A program made the position numbers and the translations under genes. DNA of 64,000 bases from Corbicula japonica (taxonomy: Eukaryota; Mollusca; Bivalvia; Venerida; Cyrenidae), in the NCBI GenBank assembly GCA_038501625.1, contig JAZAYU010000063.1, positions 1,013,501 through 1,077,500 of the forward strand. The letters run 5' to 3'. A model generated the notes under the pieces. It did no database searches. It was not told the DNA's origin and worked only from the letters and a program-made list of their open reading frames with translations. Shown here in pieces: positions 49,048 through 61,200 of this stretch (positions are counted from its first letter, which is position 1; every line of letters starts with the position of its first letter).

Positions 49048-49068
49048 TCAACGTTGGAGGTCAGCCAT
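49048..49068 (-). CDS. Short uORF in the leader of the minus-strand gene
   Basis: AAAAAATGGCTGAC gives MADLQR then TGA. The ATG is in a good context (A at -3). It would lie in the 5' leader if transcription starts near the CCAAT boxes. Confidence 0.3.
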   Translation of the reverse strand: MADLQR

Positions 49069-49191
49069 TTTTTGTCAACAACTTGCTACCATACCAGCTT
49101 TTCTTACACGACCTTTGATTGGTTTAACGTCGAACTTCTAACCAATCAGAAAAAGGTTTGTGTTGGCTTTTATTTTGACAGATCATCCAAC

Positions 49192-49227
49192 ATGGCAGAA
49201 AAAACGCAGGGGAGGAACAAAATCTAA
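49192..49227 (+). CDS. Short uORF in the FAM91A1 leader
   Basis: ATG at 49192 encodes MAEKTQGRNKI and stops 55 nt before the FAM91A1 ATG, in a context CCAACATGG. It may lower translation of the main frame if included in the transcript. Confidence 0.35.
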   Translation: MAEKTQGRNKI

Positions 49228-49282
49228 ACAAATCTGTCAATAATTCAATTGACAGTTATTAATTCTGCTGGGCATTGTAAGA

Positions 49283-52200
49283 ATGAATGCTGATGTAGAA
49301 AATCACATCAGGCAGAACCATCCCTGGTCAAAACTTCCAGCAAATGTGAAGCAGGTAGCATATTCAGTGACAGTTTTGAGGGCTAAACTTTCTGCTTCCT
49401 TGTTGAACAGTCATTTTTCTTCCCCTTTTTAGTCAAATTATGTAACTGATTAGTGCAGCAGGCCATGATATGTACGATCTTTGATTTTCAACCGATGCAT
49501 CAATTTTTTTAAAATTGATCATTATACAAAAAGTATTTTAATAATTTTTATTCTGAAATTTCAGATAAAATCTGGTTCTTGGTAGATTCCACTGCAGCAA
49601 AAAAAAAAATAATGACTATAATCAAAGACTGTTGGTATATTCCTGTAAAATAGTCTATTTCTTTGTTAATTAGGAGCCTAATTAACTTGGGAATTCACCA
49701 TAAATCCCTGATCCAAATTTCTTGAATTGCAGATCAATGTCATACCTGTAACCCTCCCGACTTAATTAGGCTTAATTGAGACTCCGGATTTTTAGAAATG
49801 AAAATGATAGTCATTGTGCAAGACAATAACTATGCTTTTTTTTAATTTATCTAACTTCTGAATTTTTTACTCTTGGCTAAGCTTGTGCTTTCATTGAATT
49901 ACTGAATATCACCATTTATCACTTCAACTTACACTCTTTGTTTAATCTTCAGATCTTAGGCAACTCCCAGAAAGAATATGAAAAGGCTGTGGTGCAGTTC
50001 AGTGTCAATAACCAGTTGAGATACAAAACAAACCTAGGTAATTTATCTGTTGTTGAGTTGCATCCTTTTCAAAAAAAATAAAAGCTTACTTATTATATCA
50101 TGTTGCTTCAACATGCTCATGTTTTATTATGCTTACATGTTTGTAATTCATTTTCATTTGAGTGTGCAAATTTAAATAATCAGCTAAAATATGTCAAATA
50201 AATTGTAATGTTGATGAATATATTCAAAATTGCAAATTTATCTTAATGTATGTACTACTAAATACACTTAATTATCCACCAATTTTGATTAGTTTAAAGA
50301 AAGCAAAATTTTTTTGGTCTCTGATTCAACTGTCAGATGAAATCTCAAGAAATACAAGCTGTAGTTTTGTAAATGATATAATAAATATAAAAATAACTCT
50401 GTTATCTCAAACTGTTGCAGTGAAAACAGTGCGAAAAGACGAGAAACATTACTATGAAGACCTGCTCCAGTACAGTCAAGATCATCTCATGTTGTACCCC
50501 TACCACCTGTCTGATGTTGTTGTTAAGGGACTGCGGGTGACCCCTTTTATCTACTACATCAATATGATGTCAGATATTATGTCACAAGAAAGAAGCTACG
50601 ATTCTTTGCCAAACTTTACTGCAGCTGACTGTAAGTTGGACTCCAGCTGAACCCTTCACTCATTAAATTACTGTATAAGATATGCTTTTTCTTTGAAAAT
50701 AGGTCAGTTCATATATTTTTATAGAGTGTGTAAGTGCAGAAATTGATTGACTGAATAGTGAACAGCTTTAACCCTGATCAGACTGTTGATGTGCAGGTGT
50801 ATGTGGGTCTACATGGGTGGCAAGTGTGACATAAACTTTTGTTAGAGCTTAACCACATACTCCATGCATATTGCTTAACCCTTTCCTGGATATATACTCA
50901 TTTTTACGCATGTGCAACCAGTGTAGATCCAGATCAGCCGACACATCCATGCCGTCTGATCAGGATCTGCACTGGTCGCATTTTGGTTAGAACTAACCTA
51001 ATGAATCAAAAAGCGAATAGTTTTTATCCTGATCAGACGGCACGGATGTGCCGGCTGATCTGGATCTAAACTGTTTGCCCTAGCAATAAAGGTGTATTTA
51101 TACAGGAAAGGGTTAAGGGAGTATTAGTGACCCTGTTTATCTACAAAAAAATAGTATCTCATATTATGTCACAAGAAAGAAGCTAAAAATTCTCTCCCAA
51201 ACTTTACTGCAACTGGTAAAAACTATTCAAATATGCACAATGATTTTGTTAGATTTGTGATTGGATGCTGAAAGAAATTGTTTCCTGTTTGTCTGTGTCG
51301 TCAACATGGCTGTTTTAACAGCCATTTCAATAGGCAGTGCCACCAAAACAAGTTTGTGTGATAATGGAATGGAATTCGAATGAAAGTTTGTCCAGTCCAA
51401 TGGGATGTAAATTATAACATTTGGATTGTTTAAAGAAAGGGTGAAGCTTTTGGGCTATACATACTTTAAACAACCTGAATTATGTTTCATACTCTGATGA
51501 GTGCAAAAATACAGATTTAATCCACTTAGAAAACAAACAGACACAAAAAGTCATTACAAGTGAGTGAGTGATAAATTATGATGATTTCTGTTGTTATCTG
51601 TTGACTTGTAGGTCTGAGGTTGTTGGGGATTGGAAGAAACCAGTATATTGATTTGATGAACCAGTGCAGGTCATCTAAGGTATTAATTTTGTCATGCATT
51701 TGCTTTGTATTTCACCCAGATGATGGATGGACATACATAAACCAGTGTATCAATGCTTTAAAAGTTCTGTTTTCTATTTTATATAAAATTAATTCTAACA
51801 TTTTGGCCATTAAGGTTTGGTTCATTTTCTTTTATGAGATTATGTTTTTCATTTTGCATGCATATTTTACAAACACTGAAGTTAATTTAAATTTTGAAAG
51901 CTGATATGAGTTAACCCTTTACTTCATTGGATATGGCTGTTATCCCATGGGCAAATAGTGTAGATCCTGTTCAGCTGCCACATTATTCAGATTCATAAGT
52001 TTATTTCTATCCAAGAAGTGACCAGATTCTCTTGTAGAATCATGCAGCCTTTTAGATAGATGCTGATGGCACATTCATACCATCTAATCAGGATCTATAC
52101 TGTTTGCATATGCAATAAAACTGATATATGAAGTGAAGATAGCTTCTAGATTTTTCAGTTTTCGTGTATATTCATGGAGCATGATACTCCAGTGATTAGG

Positions 52201-55200
52201 TGGAACCCATTGTAATTGATAAACTATATTTTCTTTTTGTTAACCCTTTCCTCCATAGACACACCTTTATTGCAAGGGCAAACAGTTTAGATCCAGATCA
52301 GCCGGCACATGCATACCATCTGATCAGGATCTAAACTGTTCGCTTTTTGATTTGTTAAGTTATTTCTGACCAAAATGCGACCATTGCAGATCCTGATCGA
52401 TGGCACGGATGTGCCAGTTGATCTGGATCTACACTGGTCGCACATGCGTAAAAAGGTATATATGGAGCGAAGGGTTAATGTTTCACACTGTTAATTTCAG
52501 AAATTCTTTCGTAAGAAGCCACCTAAGGAGCTGCTGCCAACAAAACCAGTGGAAACTGTGACAATAGACTCGTGGTGGGTGGCTAACATTGGCTACATCA
52601 CAGAAGATGATATTAAAGTAGGTGGCCACTCATACATGCCCTATCAATATTTATTCTAATCTTATTCATCCCTTTCCTCCATATATAGGCGTTTTAACAT
52701 GTGTGCCACCAGTGTAGATCCAGATCAGCTGGCACATCCATGTCGTCTGATCTGGATCTGCACTGGTTGCATCTTGGTCAGAAATAACCCTTTGAATCTA
52801 AAAGTAAACAGTGAAGATCCTGATTAGATGGTGCGGATCTACACTGTTAGCCCACATTATAAAGGTGTATCTATAGAGTAAAGGGTTAATTTTATCAGAT
52901 TGGCAGAAAAAAGTCTTTCTTTAGGATTTAGTTACTCCAGTCATTGTTTTTATGATCATATGAAAATTATGAACAGAGTCCACACAATCCTTGAAATGGG
53001 CTGTTTAAAAAAAATGGCTGGAAAAGTGAAAAAATAGTGAAAAATTAAAGTTCATGAAAATTCCATACTTGTTATTCTGTATTTATTGCTTATTGAAACT
53101 GAGTACAGAACTGAAAAGATTTTTGAAATCGGTCAACTGGTTGCTGAGATATTGTCATTTGAAAAATGGCAAGTGAAGTGAAAAAAATGTAAAGAATTTA
53201 AGTTCATAAAAACTCCAAAATGGTTGGTCCATATGTTTGTACAGTCTTTACAGTGATCAAAATCAATCAAGTTATACTCATATGTGGTAGAATAAAAATT
53301 TTATGGAGCTTTATTGACCAATATTAAATAAATCAAAGAATTTTAATTTATGTGCTTAAAATACAAGTATTACTGTTTCTTATTATTTAAATATGTATTT
53401 CTGTTAAAATACATGTTGAAGCATCAAATACAAGTGCTTTAGAACTTGTGGTATCACATAAAGATAAAAAAATCATATTGTTAAGTGTGTCACACTCCTG
53501 ACAACCACATAAGTGCAGTGTACTCAAAAGTGTTTCACTAAGGCCATTCCTGTTTGTAACAATTTAACAAAACATGACATAGACTTCTAGGAAAAAAACA
53601 TGCTTTTGTTTTCATGTAAAGGATATGTTGACAGAATATTGCAATATGTGCATAATGTCACACTCCTGACAAATTAAGCTGACATTTTCTGAAGGGAGCT
53701 GCAGACAAATATAATTTCAATAGAGGTGATAATATTATAATTATTGGGTCAGTGTCAAGGTCACTGTAACTTAAAAAAGAAAAATTGTTTCTGGACTATA
53801 ACTCATGAAATACTTCAAAGATTTAATTATTTTTTGGGACACAGATGTAACATAACAAGATAAAGATTAGGTTTGACTTTGGGGCCTGTGGGTTCAAGGT
53901 CAAGGTCACTGTTATTTAAACTTCAAAACTTCGTTTCCACTCAGTAACTATAGCTTGGAATGAGATTCTTAAATGAAATTTGGTGTATTGATGGTTTTTG
54001 TGAAGATGACTTTTGGGATTCAAGGCCTGTGGGGTCAAGGTCACTGTTACTAAAAATAGAAAATAAACTGTATGCTCAATAACTTTGGTTCAGAATGAGA
54101 TATTGTGATGAAAATTGCTATATAGGTAGTGTCTGTGAAGACGAAACTTGGTATTGAAATTGGGCCTGATGGGGTCAAGGTCACTGTTACTAAAAATAGA
54201 AAAAATGGTTTCTGGATGATTTCTCATAAACAATGTTTGGCACACAGTTCTTAGATAAAAGTTAGATAAAGGCCACTGTTACTAACATATTTAAACCATT
54301 TCTGCTCAATAAATTTAGAAGGAATGAGATATTGTGATGAAACTTGCTGAATATGTGGCTACTGTGAAGAAGACACTTTGGATTGAAAGTGGGGCACATT
54401 ATGCCATTGATTCGAAGCATTCCCAGTTCAGTTATCAAGCATACATGTGGGGGTATTTAATCACTTTCAGTGATAATTCTAGTTGCATCTAGAAACATTA
54501 AACTTAATGATTCACAAAACATTTCTTATGTACTATTAATCTTTAAAGTCCTATGAATTTATAAAGCAAAGATGTATTGATTTTCTTGAGGTATTTTCTA
54601 ATCTACCATGCTTGACATAATAGCATACATTTTTGTGTCACCTGCGATAGCAGGTAGACACAAAGATATCCTATTGTGTCGCCTGCGATAGCAGGTAAAC
54701 ACATAGGGATCCTATTGTTTGGCGGCAGCGTCGTCGTCGGTGTCGTCGTCCGGTAGTCCCCCAACTTTAACCTGAAACTTAATGTTGCCTATAACTTTGA
54801 AAGTACTTGTCCTATTCACTTCATACTTGGAATATATCATCAGCACGAACAATGCCATCTGTGACGACAAGAATGATAACTCCAGTTTCAAAATTTTTTG
54901 AGTTATGCCCCTTTCAAATGCAACTTTAACCTGAAACTTAATGTTGCCTATAACTTTGAAAGTACTGGTCCTATTCACTTCATACTTGGAATATATCATC
55001 AGCACAAAAAATGTCATCTGTGACGTCAAGAATGATAACTCCAGTTTCAATATTTTTTGAGTTATGCCCCTTTCAAATGCAACTTTAACCTGAAACTTAA
55101 TGTTGCCTATAATGCCATCTGTGACGACAACAATGATAACTCCAGTTTCAAAATTTTTTGAGTTATGCCTCTTTCAAATGCAACTTTAACCTGAAACTTA

Positions 55201-58200
55201 ATGTTGCCTAGAACTTTGAAAGTACTTCACCTATTCACTTCATACTTGAAATATATCATCAGCATGAACAATGCCATCTGTGACGACAAGAATGATAACT
55301 CCAGTTTCAATATTTTTTGAGTTATGCCCCTTTCAAATGCAACTTTAACCTGAAACTTAATGTTGCCTATAACTTTGAAAGTACTTGTCCTATTCACTTT
55401 ATACTTGGAATATATCATCAGCATGAACAAAGCCATTGTGATGACAAGAATGATAACTCCAGTTTCAATATTTTTTGAGTTATGCCCCTTTCAAATGCAA
55501 CTTTAACCTGAAACTTAATGTTGCCTATAACTTTGAAAGTACTTGTCTTATTCACTTCATACTTGGAATATATCATCAGCATGAACAATGTCATCTGTGA
55601 CAACAAGAATGATAACTCCAGTTTCAATATTTTTTGAGTTATGTCCCTTTCAAATGCAACTTTAACCTGAAACTTAATGTTGCCTTTAACTTTGAAAGTA
55701 CTTGTCCTATTCACTTCATACTTGGAATATATTATCAGCATGAACAATGCCATCTGTGACAACAAGAATGATAACTCCAGTTTCAATATTTTATGAGTTA
55801 TGTCCCTTTCAAATGCAACTTTAACATGAAACTTAGAGTTGCCTGTAAAATGGAAAGTACTTGTTCAATTGATTCACTTAATACTTTGAATAACTCATCT
55901 GCATTTACAAACCAATTTTTGAAGATGATAACTCGGGTTTCACCTTTATTTTAGTTATTCCCCATTTAAATGCAATTTAGAGGACACATGTGTTCTGTGG
56001 TGTAGTATTGAAATAGACTTAAATAAAATATTTTTATTATATATGATTAAACATAGGCCCACATTTCAACTTTTTCCATGTAGGCGACACATGTGTTCCA
56101 CGGAACACAACATTCTAGTGATTACTTTAAGTACAATATGCTTAATTTTATTATTATTTGATGCATAATAAATGCACATTTTACTAAAACAACACTAAAA
56201 CTTGTCTTTACTCAAGCTTTTTGTAATATAATGGTCTGAACAAATGTGGTTTTGAAAAGTGTCACACTTTTTTGTCACACTTCTGACATTTTTTGCCCAT
56301 TATTTTAGAATATTTTTTTAACAGATGGTGCTCTTTTGATGAAACTTCACAAATCTTTAAAGGGCATGATGAGACATCTCTGCCAAGTAGGAAAATGGAA
56401 GTAACTGTTTGTTGTACATTTTTATAACAGGAAAACCCAAACCAGCCATTTTTTTTGAAACAGCCCAAATACAAGGGTCTTGAGTGGTTCAATCATATTT
56501 TATTTTTCTGAAAGTTTGGGAGCAAGTGCTTATAATCATCCTAACTGTTCTGACTTTTTTTTGTTTATTAGATTCCTTCATGATTTGTCACTGTAATTAA
56601 TATATAAAAAATGTTTTTCAATTTGTGTAATGTCAATTCTTTTTATAGTGCTTTGTGTTAGTTAGTTCTGGCGTGAAACAAAAGAAAAGTGCTAGGCAAA
56701 CTTGCCCTTGGCATATAACTGAAAAATTGCACCAGTAAACTGCTACTGGCTCAGAAATATTCTCTGAGGTCCAATTTTGCAATTCAATGAAAAGACTTTC
56801 AAGTATGATGTAGAATGTGCTGTCTGATCAGGATCTACAAGTTCACTTTAATATTCATTAGGTTATTTCTGACCAAAATGATCATTGCAGATCCTGATCA
56901 GACAGCATTGATGTGCCATCTGATCTGGATCTACACTGGTCACATATGCAGTAAAAGGTGCATACATTGAGTAAATGATTAATATACCATTCAGATTTGA
57001 CAACTAGCCAGTCTTGTAAGAGTTTTGGTCCTTTATTTGTTCAAAGTTGTTGATTTCTCTGACAATATATTTCTGGAAGTCATAATGTGACAATTTCAAC
57101 ATTAATTAAAAAGATGGCCCTTTATTGCCTATGTCCTGTTTGCACGGAAATGTGTCCTGAAGATACATATGAAATCCATTATTTCATTTACGGAGAATCT
57201 GGTTGTTCAGGTTGATACATTGTTTTTGACATTATTTATGTTGATTGAGTGTTCTTGTTTTCCAGATTTGTTCCATTGCAGAGAAGAATATGATAGATAG
57301 AATTATAGACCAAGGTTCACAGACTGCCGGGGAACTTAACTATAAACTATTGCAAAGTGAGAGGCTTTGAAAAATCATCAATGTTCTGATCTCAGATGAA
57401 ATATAATTCCATGTTCAGTCTCAGATCTGAGAAGTCTTATTGGTTGTAATAGAGCAAAATCTCAGAAATGGGCCCAAGATCATAACACTAAGATTGGAGA
57501 CCAGTCGCAAATCTCAAGCACCTGATTGGCTGAAATGGCACCCAGTCACCATTTCAGGCAATCAGATGCTTGAGATTTGAGACTGGTCTCCAATCTGATT
57601 TCATGATCTTGTGCTCCACTCTCAGTTCTGGAACCTTAGACAAGATTCTCTTGTTAAGTATTGACTATTGTTAAAATCGATTGAATAATTCATGTTATGA
57701 CAAAGGAAGCTAAATGAATGTGAGTAAGTATGAATGGTTAATACTGTCATGCAGATTTTCTGTGTTAAATCAAGAATAATTCTGTTCTTTACAGTTTTTA
57801 TAAACTTGTTTTATAAACAGTTCTAAAGTTTCTAAACCAGTCAGTATTACATTTTCATTTGTACAGATTCTATGTCCAGTGTACTTATTTTTATCTTTTC
57901 ACAGTATGATGGAATTCATGGACAGGTTATGTTTCAATCCAGCAGGCCATCTGTGCCATGTGCAATTTATTGTGTCCACTGCTGCACATGAACCCTTTAA
58001 GGATTTTGAAAAATCTAAACCCGGACGTTCATCAATATTTAATCTATGTACAAAAACTAACACACATAGATTGAAGGTCAAAGATACTCTTGCGGTTTAT
58101 GGGTAGAAATGAGACTGTGAAAGAGATTTTCACTCTTATTATATTGTAGGCTAAAATTTCTAGGTCTTTAGATGATTGGAATCTGCAATTTATGCGGGTT

Positions 58201-61200
58201 AAATTAACATGTAACAGTTGATGAAATTCTTAAGGAAAAGGGCTTAATTTTAGTTTCCTGATATCAATATTGTGATATGGAATATATTTCTGTATTCTAA
58301 TTAAGCTTTATGTTTTACATTTTAAATCAAACAATGAACCAAAAATTAATAAGAAATTCATGAGATAAATTTTCTAAAATATGCTAGTCTCAAATTTTAA
58401 GCACACTACTGTCCAAATACTTTTTGCTAACATCCTTACTGGCAGTAAAGAAAAGAATCATTTACGTGACATCATGTCCTGTAAATTGATGTCATGTGAT
58501 TAAGGTAACAACTGTCATGCTGTGGCTGAAATACCAAATTTTGTGTCTACGCCATATTTCATCAACTGCCTTGTTTGTTTTAGGTCTGTACAGAAAAGGC
58601 CTAGTGTATCTCGATGTACCCATAGATGATGATGATTATATTGTCTGTAAGTAGCTATTTTTCTAACTTAATTAAAGTAACCATTCCCTCCATATATACA
58701 CCTTTACGGCATGGGTGAACAGTGTACTATTTTCTATGCATCTTATTCTTAAATACAAATGATTTTTGGTTTATAGTTCATAGCATTCAAAACATCATCA
58801 TAAAGTGAATGATTAATTGTTTCCTCATATATACACCTTAATGGCATGGGCAAATGATGTAGATCGAGATCAGCTGGCAGATCCATCTGATCAGACTTTA
58901 CAATGTTGATTTATTATTTATTTTGGTTATTTCTTACCATGAACAAACAGTGCAGATCCTTACCAGACAGCTCTAATGTGCTGGCTGATCTGGATCTAAA
59001 TTTGTTGCACATGCATTAAAATGCATATGGAATGAAAGGTTAAAAAGTTGTTAAAATATATGTAAATATAACTAAAAATGCATTGTCGTTTGTATTATTG
59101 TTACAGCTTGACAGTCACATATTTTAGTTGCTGACATTCAAAATTGCAGAAAAAATTGTTCATAAATTGAAGTTTATGTGTTGTGAAAAATGAATAACAA
59201 TACTTGATTGATATTGGATTACAGTGCCTCCACTAGAGAATTTTGTGATGAACCGTGTCCTTGGTGACTACTTTGAAACCCTACTCTACAAAATATTTGT
59301 CTCCATAGATGAGCGTACAACTGTTGCTGAGGTAAACCTGATTTCAAATGCTATGTATATATAAAATATGCTTCAGTAAAACATTGATTATTTACTTTGA
59401 ATTAATTCGATTTCCACTTGCACTAACTTTTGTCCAGAAAATCACAAATGTTAAAGGGGGGGTTAAACTTGCTGAAACAGTGTCAAGATTTTCATAGCAT
59501 GAAGACAATTTGCCAGTAATTTATAATCTTGCTTTTTTCTTGAGTACGAATGCTAAATATTAAAATTCATGAAAGTTCACATCTCTTAGAGCCCAAATCT
59601 TTTTTGAAAGGACACTATTCAGATTGGCTTTTCTACACAATTCTTCATATTGGCATGGAATAATCCTACAGGTTCTAGACTTCATGGAAGGCCAAAAAAC
59701 TGACAAGCTTTAAAATATTTTGGACTGAATGAAAATTTTATTTACCAAATCTTTAGATACAATAACACCTTTGGCAAGATTTTTACAAACAAGTATTTTT
59801 TGATAAAAGAAGACCCAGAAATGAATCAGGTTCATGTATCTTAAAATCCTGTAAATAGATTATTTAGATTATTTTCTTTTTTTGTTGCAGATTGGGATTC
59901 TAAAACATTTTTGTTTAATTTAAGCAAATGTGACATTTTGAGACATTTTATTACCAAATATGGTGTTCATAGTCCATGTATTGATTAAGTATTAATATGA
60001 ATACCATTTATAGTTAAAGGTAAAGGATGTTATTTTTCTGTGATTTCAGTTATCACATGTTCTACAGATAGATCTCCAACTGGTTAAGGTAAGTCCTTGG
60101 CCTTGTCTATTATATAGGCTTCTTTCTTGTATACTAGACATTGATGGACATGCTTGAGGATCTGTTTTGTTTGCTAAGTATTAAGACTGGCAAGCTACCA
60201 CTTTAAAAACAGTTGCTTTTGTGTTTTAATTTTTTAGCTGCACTGAGGATGTGTGAACGATACTTGTATTTGCATGCTGTTTATCCAAATTACCTATCTA
60301 GTTTGTTTTATGATAGATTTTGTTATTTTCATATTCATTTTTGAGCAAAATAATTTTACAATGAAGTTATTTCTCATTTATATTAAATTGCATGACTCAT
60401 CTTACAATTACTGTAGTATAATTTAATTTAAAGGTGACATATTTTCATGCAACAAAGGAAAATCAGATACATGCATGGATATCAATTCATGCAATTTTAT
60501 TGTTCTATTTAGACACATTTTTACATGGTTTAATTTCATTCGGCTGTTATTTCGCCCTAATTGTATTAATATGAAGTATGAAAAAAAAATTAGAGCAAAA
60601 TAAAATGATAACCATAGTATCAGATGACTTTTCTAATACTGGAGATGGGGAAAAATGTCTACAGTAGAGGTTTTGCCATTGCACAGATGTTAGTAATCAA
60701 ATTTATACAAGATCAAATTAGGTACATGTATTTCATTTATAAAACTGAATCAAAGGTAAGGCTTTCTTTGTGGATGGCAACTTTTACAGGTAAGCTTACC
60801 AGAATCTACAAAATTTTAACCCTAATTAAGCTCTTTTTGTATTTTTCTGCTTTTGTTTTCAGATGGCAGTGTCTATGTATTGTCGGTTAGGTTTTGCCAA
60901 GAAGAAAGGAGCTGATGTCAGTGATGAGGAATTGCATCCCTCGTGGAAAGAATTAAAACCTCCCAGCAAAAAGTAAATTGCTCAGTTTGATGTTGTTAAT
61001 GTAAAATACATAGTTGATCTGACTCCGTCAAACAGGGCCAAAGATTATAAATACAAGCCTCAAATCTCAAGCATCTGATTGACTGAAATGGAGACAAGTC
61101 TTCATTTCAGTCAATCAGAGAATTTAGATTTGCGACTGGTCTCCATTCTCAGTTTTATAATCTTTGGTCTAGGCTTAATCCCAGTAGACAAACATCTTAC

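Larger units (their letters stand above)
48865..49282. promoter_or_regulatory. Putative bidirectional promoter with mirrored CCAAT boxes
   Basis: TGATTGGTT at 49116-49124 and AACCAATCA at 49140-49148 are exact complements, 15 bp apart: two divergent NF-Y-type CCAAT boxes. They stand between the FAM91A1 start (plus, 49283) and the likely 5' end of the minus-strand gene. Leader uORFs on both sides (49192-49227 plus; 49048-49068 minus) fit transcription leaving in both directions. Confidence 0.55.

Noticed and set aside
50839..51069. 76-codon plus-strand frame as a FAM91A1 exon
   Set aside because: It is a translation of a P2 element and has no fit to FAM91A1, whose exons 50421-50630 and 51612-51679 join directly in phase.
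54712..55786. Open frames of 69-122 codons on the minus strand (KLELSFLxSQM repeats) as a repeat protein
   Set aside because: The DNA is a tandem array with period 159 bp, a multiple of 3, so any open frame is propagated automatically. No start, splice context or selection signal is visible.
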